From Candidatus Vicinibacter affinis (GTDB lineage Bacteria > Bacteroidota > Bacteroidia > Chitinophagales > Saprospiraceae), in NCBI GenBank assembly GCA_016714365.1, contig JADJNH010000005.1, positions 2,456,501-2,520,500 on the forward strand: a stretch of DNA of 64,000 nucleotides. Reading direction: 5' to 3'. The position numbers were made by a program, and so were the translations under genes. The notes below the pieces were generated by a model. That model was given only the letters and a program-made list of their open reading frames with translations, was not told where the DNA came from and made no database searches. Below, in pieces: positions 62,997 to 64,000 of this stretch (position 1 is the first letter of the stretch; every line of letters begins with the position of its first letter).

Positions 62997-64000
62997 AAAA
63001 ATTACTCCCCATATTTTTGTTCATAGTATTTTCTGATCTAATGAGCCAGGTTATCCCACATGAATACCTGATTAAATATACCTCCATCCCAAATTTCAAT
63101 GACCAACACAGGTCAAATTTATCAGAAAATATTAAGGTGAATATTTTAGCTGGAAACTTCCAGATGGCGTTAATTGAATTCCCGGAATTCTATACAAATT
63201 TTCAGGAAATTGAAATCCTGAATAATCATCCATCGGTTATTAGTTTTCAAGCGAACCATACCCTTCAACCAAGATTTTGCCGTCCCAATGACCCAGAGTT
63301 CAACCAGCAATGGAATCTTACCAAGATGGGGTTTGAAGATGTGTGGTGTTACCAAAATGAGGGAATCAGTCCCCTAGGTGACACCATTGTGATTGGGGTA
63401 ATTGACAATGGATTTGACTTTAATCTTGCAGAAATTAAGCCTAATTTGTTCGTAAACTATAAAGAAATACCTGATAATAAATTGGATGATGATGGGAACG
63501 GTTTTGTTGATGATTATTTTGGATACAACTCCGCAAGTTTTAATGGAGGAGATAATCACCCTTTAAATAATCATGGAACTAATATTTTAGGTTTGGTAGG
63601 TGCTCAGGGAGATAATGGAATTGGTTTATCCGGATCAAATCAACATATTAAAATGCTGATTTGCTCTGCATCGAATGATGCTCATTTAGTGGAATGTTAC
63701 ACCTATTTCCATAAAATGAAAGATGATTATCTCAAGAGCAATGGAAAATCCGGTGCCTATATCGTTGCTACAACCATTTCTTTAGGTTATGACACGGCAT
63801 TTCCTGATGAATTTCCACTGATTTGCCCATTGTATGATTATTTGGGTTCCGTTGGAATTTTGAACGTGTGTGCAACCGTTAACCGTTCTGATCACGATGT
63901 AGCATTAAAAGGAGATATTCCTTCCCTTTGCCCAAGTTTATACTTGATTTCAGTGACCAATACTGATATTAATGATAAAAAGGTAGATGCGGCAGGATTT
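62993..64000 (+). CDS. S8 family subtilisin-like serine peptidase (partial, truncated by window edge)
   Basis: The open frame runs from ATG 62993 to the last base without a stop (336 codons seen). It begins with a signal peptide (MKKLLPIFLFIVFSDLMSQ), followed by an inhibitor-like propeptide to about residue 110 and the subtilase domain: IGVIDNGFDF with the catalytic Asp (D-N-G instead of the usual D-[ST]-G), an acidic calcium-loop-like DDDGNGFVDD, and the catalytic His in NNHGTNILGLVGA. The Ser motif (GTSMA) would lie past the edge. A C-terminal sorting signal, often present in Bacteroidota proteases, cannot be seen here. Confidence 0.85.
   Translation, partial: MKKLLPIFLFIVFSDLMSQVIPHEYLIKYTSIPNFNDQHRSNLSENIKVNILAGNFQMALIEFPEFYTNFQEIEILNNHPSVISFQANHTLQPRFCRPNDPEFNQQWNLTKMGFEDVWCYQNEGISPLGDTIVIGVIDNGFDFNLAEIKPNLFVNYKEIPDNKLDDDGNGFVDDYFGYNSASFNGGDNHPLNNHGTNILGLVGAQGDNGIGLSGSNQHIKMLICSASNDAHLVECYTYFHKMKDDYLKSNGKSGAYIVATTISLGYDTAFPDEFPLICPLYDYLGSVGILNVCATVNRSDHDVALKGDIPSLCPSLYLISVTNTDINDKKVDAAGF

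Noticed and set aside
1..64000. CRISPR arrays, tRNA or rRNA genes, insertion sequences, prophage, defence systems
   Set aside because: No direct repeats with spacers, no cloverleaf-like intergenic segment, no transposase, integrase or defence gene was found; nearly all space is filled by core genes.

Overview
The window looks like chromosomal DNA of an aerobic member of the Bacteroidota, most likely near Saprospiraceae (inference from gene content; no 16S gene is present). Supporting signs are the low GC content, the near absence of Shine-Dalgarno sequences, TAnnTTTG-type -7 promoter boxes, an alternative complex III (ACIII) operon leading into an aa3 oxidase operon, bacillithiol synthesis (BshC), a Mpl-type peptidoglycan ligase, and many lipoproteins and small beta-barrel proteins. 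Coding density is very high. I see no tRNA or rRNA gene, insertion sequence, prophage or CRISPR array.

Layout. Bases 29-4564 (minus) hold an RND efflux pump and its adaptor. A TerB-like protein follows (minus), then mutS (plus), an outer-membrane protein (minus) and thyA (plus). Bases 10099-26598 (plus) form one long respiratory block: a promoter, actABCDEF (quinol:electron-acceptor oxidoreductase), then COX II fused to an OmpA domain, COX I, haem O synthase, two COX III paralogues, COX IV, a cysteine-poor Sco-like protein, a DUF420 protein and a small CPMCK membrane protein. This block takes electrons from quinol through multihaem cytochromes to oxygen. Bases 26747-32715 are mostly minus-strand housekeeping genes (thioredoxin-like protein, ribD, purB, a YwaF-like protein, mnmD), with an aquaporin on plus and a previously unlisted 55-residue lipoprotein gene at 32548-32715. 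Bases 32823-45861 hold mpl, a fused peptide-ABC ATPase, an AsmA-like protein, an MscS channel, a ferredoxin reductase/ferredoxin/EamA operon, bshC, an ABC permease and a small barrel protein. Bases 45944-53326 are a plus-strand run: engB, an acyltransferase, an exonuclease, a DUF4412-like protein, the selenium pair mnmH-selD, and helical or lipoprotein hypotheticals. Bases 53335-55778 are a dusB-cca operon (minus). The right end (plus) holds a BNR-propeller protein, an RluE-like pseudouridine synthase, signal peptidase I, a propeller-like hypothetical, a metal-receptor protein and an S8 peptidase that runs off the edge.

Most striking features. The CuA subunit of the oxidase carries a complete OmpA-type peptidoglycan-binding domain at its C-terminus, which would tether the terminal oxidase to the cell wall. 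ActA carries an additional N-terminal monohaem cytochrome domain. The Sco-like assembly protein lacks the copper-binding CxxxC. The aquaporin lacks the selectivity-filter arginine. Most other genes are ordinary core genes.
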